Positions 5,957 to 7,153 of a stretch of DNA of 7,153 nt are shown here, one piece after another (the stretch's first letter is position 1; the number at the start of each line of letters is the position of its first letter). The position numbers were made by a program, and so were the translations under genes. The notes under the pieces were generated by a model. It was given only the letters and a program-made list of their open reading frames with translations. It did not search any database and had not been told where the DNA came from. The DNA is from Candidatus Borrarchaeota archaeon (lineage in GTDB: Archaea > Asgardarchaeota > Sifarchaeia > Borrarchaeales > Borrarchaeaceae), in NCBI GenBank assembly GCA_016840645.1, contig JAEORY010000197.1, positions 1 through 7,153 of the forward strand, in the 5' to 3' direction.

Positions 5957-6073
5957 GTGTATGAAGACGAAGGAAACATAAATGAGGCGTGCGGTGCTCT
6001 ATCTACTGAATCATTTACATATGTGATTAAAACCGCAATACGCGAGGAAGTGCGGGATGTCCATGAGAATTGA
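5957..6073 (+). CDS. Doubtful 38-residue ORF
   Basis: From GTG at 5957 the frame reads MYEDEGNINEACGALS, then TESFTYVIKTAIREEV, and closes at TGA 6071-6073. It has protein-like composition with an amphipathic end, but no Shine-Dalgarno and no recognised family. A stop lies three codons upstream, so it would be a very small protein or a fragment of a decayed gene. It overlaps a short CCGCA/TGCGG inverted repeat. Confidence 0.2.
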   Translation: MYEDEGNINEACGALSTESFTYVIKTAIREEVRDVHEN

Positions 6074-6110
6074 GTTACCCATAGATTCAAACGCTTAGAT
6101 AACTAAGAAA

Positions 6111-6120
6111 ATTAATATAT
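6111..6120 (+). promoter_or_regulatory. TATA-like element before the propeller gene
   Basis: ATTAATATAT lies about 45-55 bases before the GAGGCGA motif. A start about 27 bases downstream (near 6143) would place GAGGCGA inside the leader. A second AT-rich box (ATATAATA, about 6148-6155) is too close to leave that motif in the transcript. Confidence 0.35.
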
Positions 6121-6163
6121 ATGTGGACATGCATAATAGTATTTGGATATAATATTCGGAACA

Positions 6164-6170
6164 GAGGCGA
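6164..6170 (+). promoter_or_regulatory. Shine-Dalgarno-like site pointing to an upstream start of the propeller gene
   Basis: GAGGCGA precedes, by eight bases, the in-frame ATA-AAA-CAT-AAC codons at 6179. These begin a textbook basic signal-peptide N-region, whereas the legal TTG at 6227 has no ribosome binding site. Confidence 0.4.
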
Positions 6171-6226
6171 ATTAGTTAATAAAACATAACAAAAGGAAAG
6201 GCATACCCGTTGTACTCCTTATTTCT

Positions 6227-7051
6227 TTGTTTTTCGCATCTACATACATCTTTGTTTTCAGTACATCCGAAGTACATGGTGCAGAATTACGCATTGTGAA
6301 GTCCTTTGATTTTCCACCTGAAGGGGTCCTAACACCTTATGGTCGGCCACAGGGATTAGCGTGGGATGGACGATATCTCTGGCACTCCACTTCCGATGAT
6401 TCTTTTAAAGCATATGGGAATAAGATTTTCAAATTGGATGCAAACGGTTGTAATATAGTCGACGAAATTCAAGCTCCAAGCAGTGCAGCAGGATTATCAT
6501 GGGATGGTGAATACCTCTGGTGCGCCAGCTCGTCACTCAATAGAATTTACAAACTCAATTCATCCACTGGTAGGATAGTCGATTCTATTGATTCTCCAGG
6601 AAATACACCAAGGGGCTTGGAATTTGATGGTGAATACTTGTGGAACGCCGATATCGATGATGCTAAAATTTACAAACTCAATCCATCTACTGGTGAGGTA
6701 GTCGACTCTTTCGATTCTCCAGGAGATTCACCTACAGGATTGGCTTTTAATGGTGAATACTTGTGGAACGCCGATTTCGATGATGCTAAGATTTACAAAC
6801 TCAATCCATCTACTGGTGAGGTAGTCGACTCTTTCGATTCTCCAGGAAATACACCAAGGGGCTTGGCATGGGATGGTCGATACCTGTGGAACGTTGATGG
6901 AACAACACTAGAAACAAGGTATGGTGCTAAAATTTACCAACTTGATGTATCACCCTCCCCAGAGATACCCTTCTGCCTGGGTTCACTAGCAATAAGCATT
7001 TTCATACCAGTCACCTTGATTGCCGTCAGGATACTGAAAAGACACAGGTGA
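6227..7051 (+). CDS. Secreted, membrane-anchored five-repeat beta-propeller-like protein
   Basis: From TTG at 6227 the product has 274 residues, but the true start is probably 6179 (see findings). The open frame continues upstream as KHNKRKGIPVVLLISLFF, a complete signal-peptide N- and H-region lacking an ATG, GTG or TTG. After the leader (…STSEVHGA) come five repeats of about 41 residues with the pattern GLxWDGxYLWxxxxxxxKIYKLNxSTGxVVDSxDSPGxxP, at residues 43-88, 89-129, 130-170, 171-211 and 212-243. This pattern resembles propeller folds such as glutamine-cyclotransferase-like or virginiamycin B lyase-like proteins. No catalytic residue set is evident, so a ligand-binding or surface role is as likely as an enzyme. 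The C-terminus reads PSPEIPF, a hydrophobic helix (about 250-269) and KRHR, like archaeal PEF-type surface anchors. The stop codon is the first unit of a minisatellite. Confidence 0.75.
   Translation: MFFASTYIFVFSTSEVHGAELRIVKSFDFPPEGVLTPYGRPQGLAWDGRYLWHSTSDDSFKAYGNKIFKLDANGCNIVDEIQAPSSAAGLSWDGEYLWCASSSLNRIYKLNSSTGRIVDSIDSPGNTPRGLEFDGEYLWNADIDDAKIYKLNPSTGEVVDSFDSPGDSPTGLAFNGEYLWNADFDDAKIYKLNPSTGEVVDSFDSPGNTPRGLAWDGRYLWNVDGTTLETRYGAKIYQLDVSPSPEIPFCLGSLAISIFIPVTLIAVRILKRHR
6353..6955 (+). repeat. Five in-gene tandem repeats of about 123 bases
   Basis: The coding repeats have a 123-base (41-residue) period. Units 3 and 4 (6614-6736 and 6737-6859) are nearly identical: 6629-6724 and 6752-6847 differ at only two of 96 positions. 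The outer units are diverged. This indicates a recent duplication or gene conversion, so copy number may vary between strains. Confidence 0.85.
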
Positions 7052-7153
7052 AAAACTGAAAAACTGAAAAACTGAAAAACTGAAAAACTGAAAAACTGAA
7101 AAACTGAAAAACTGAAAAACTGAAAAACTGAAAAACTGAAAAACTGAAAAACT
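7049..7153 (+). repeat. 8-bp minisatellite, about 13 perfect copies, running off the edge
   Basis: TGAAAAAC is repeated without interruption from 7049 to the last base, 105 bases. The TGA of the first unit is the stop codon of the propeller gene. ACTGAAAA at 7033-7040, inside the coding region, is a likely seed for slippage. The array reaching the window edge suggests a contig end or a longer array. Confidence 0.95.

Larger units (their letters stand above)
5680..6178. other. 500-base intergenic stretch with decayed coding remnants
   Basis: No intact gene is convincing here. On the minus strand a probable frameshifted remnant covers about 5680-5857. On the plus strand a 38-codon frame spans 5957-6073. 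The last 70 bases hold AT-rich promoter-like sequence and a Shine-Dalgarno-like GAGGCGA before the propeller gene. No clear terminator follows the ATPase gene. Confidence 0.5.

Noticed and set aside
7049..7153. CRISPR array at the right edge
   Set aside because: The repeat is a perfect 8-bp tandem without spacers.

Overview
The window most likely comes from an AT-rich archaeon. The evidence is an archaeal/plant-type D-aminoacyl-tRNA deacylase (DtdA/DTD2), a HerA/DUF87-type ATPase, AT-rich TATA-like elements upstream of genes, Shine-Dalgarno sequences paired with TTG starts, and a secreted repeat protein with a C-terminal 'PEIP + membrane helix + basic tail' anchor like those of many archaeal surface proteins. 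The lineage cannot be fixed from this stretch; Bathyarchaeia-like or another mesophilic archaeon is a guess.

Left third, minus strand, in transcription order: dtdA (2319 to 1480), a polytopic membrane protein that may be a GT-C-type glycosyltransferase (1380 to 205), and the first 44 codons of a methylmalonyl-CoA mutase large subunit running off the left edge (132 to 1). The gaps of about 70-100 bases make an operon possible but not certain. dtdA is divergent from a six-helix membrane protein of unknown function (2455-3078, plus strand); the two share an AT-rich promoter region.

Middle: between that gene and the HerA-like ATPase lies a 700-base gap that is visibly GC-richer than its surroundings. 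Part of it (about 3218-3608, minus strand) looks like a non-autonomous or decayed IS200/IS605-type element. It has a foldback hairpin at each end, a canonical archaeal TATA box just inside its left end, many internal hairpins including a possible pseudoknot, and no full-length tnpA or tnpB. Its 3' end resembles the omega RNA (reRNA) region of tnpB elements.

Right half: a 634-residue HerA/DUF87-like ATPase without the usual N-terminal HAS barrel but with a unique C-terminal extension (3775-5679). After it come 500 bases holding a probable frameshifted gene remnant and a doubtful small ORF. Last is a secreted, membrane-anchored protein of five propeller-type repeats (to 7051) whose apparent true start lacks a legal start codon. 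The window ends inside an 8-bp minisatellite that begins at this gene's stop codon.

I see no clear multigene defence or biosynthetic system. The items most worth a second look are the tnpB-less IS605-like element with its candidate RNA, the HerA-like ATPase without a visible nuclease partner, and the ATA-start propeller gene next to the minisatellite.
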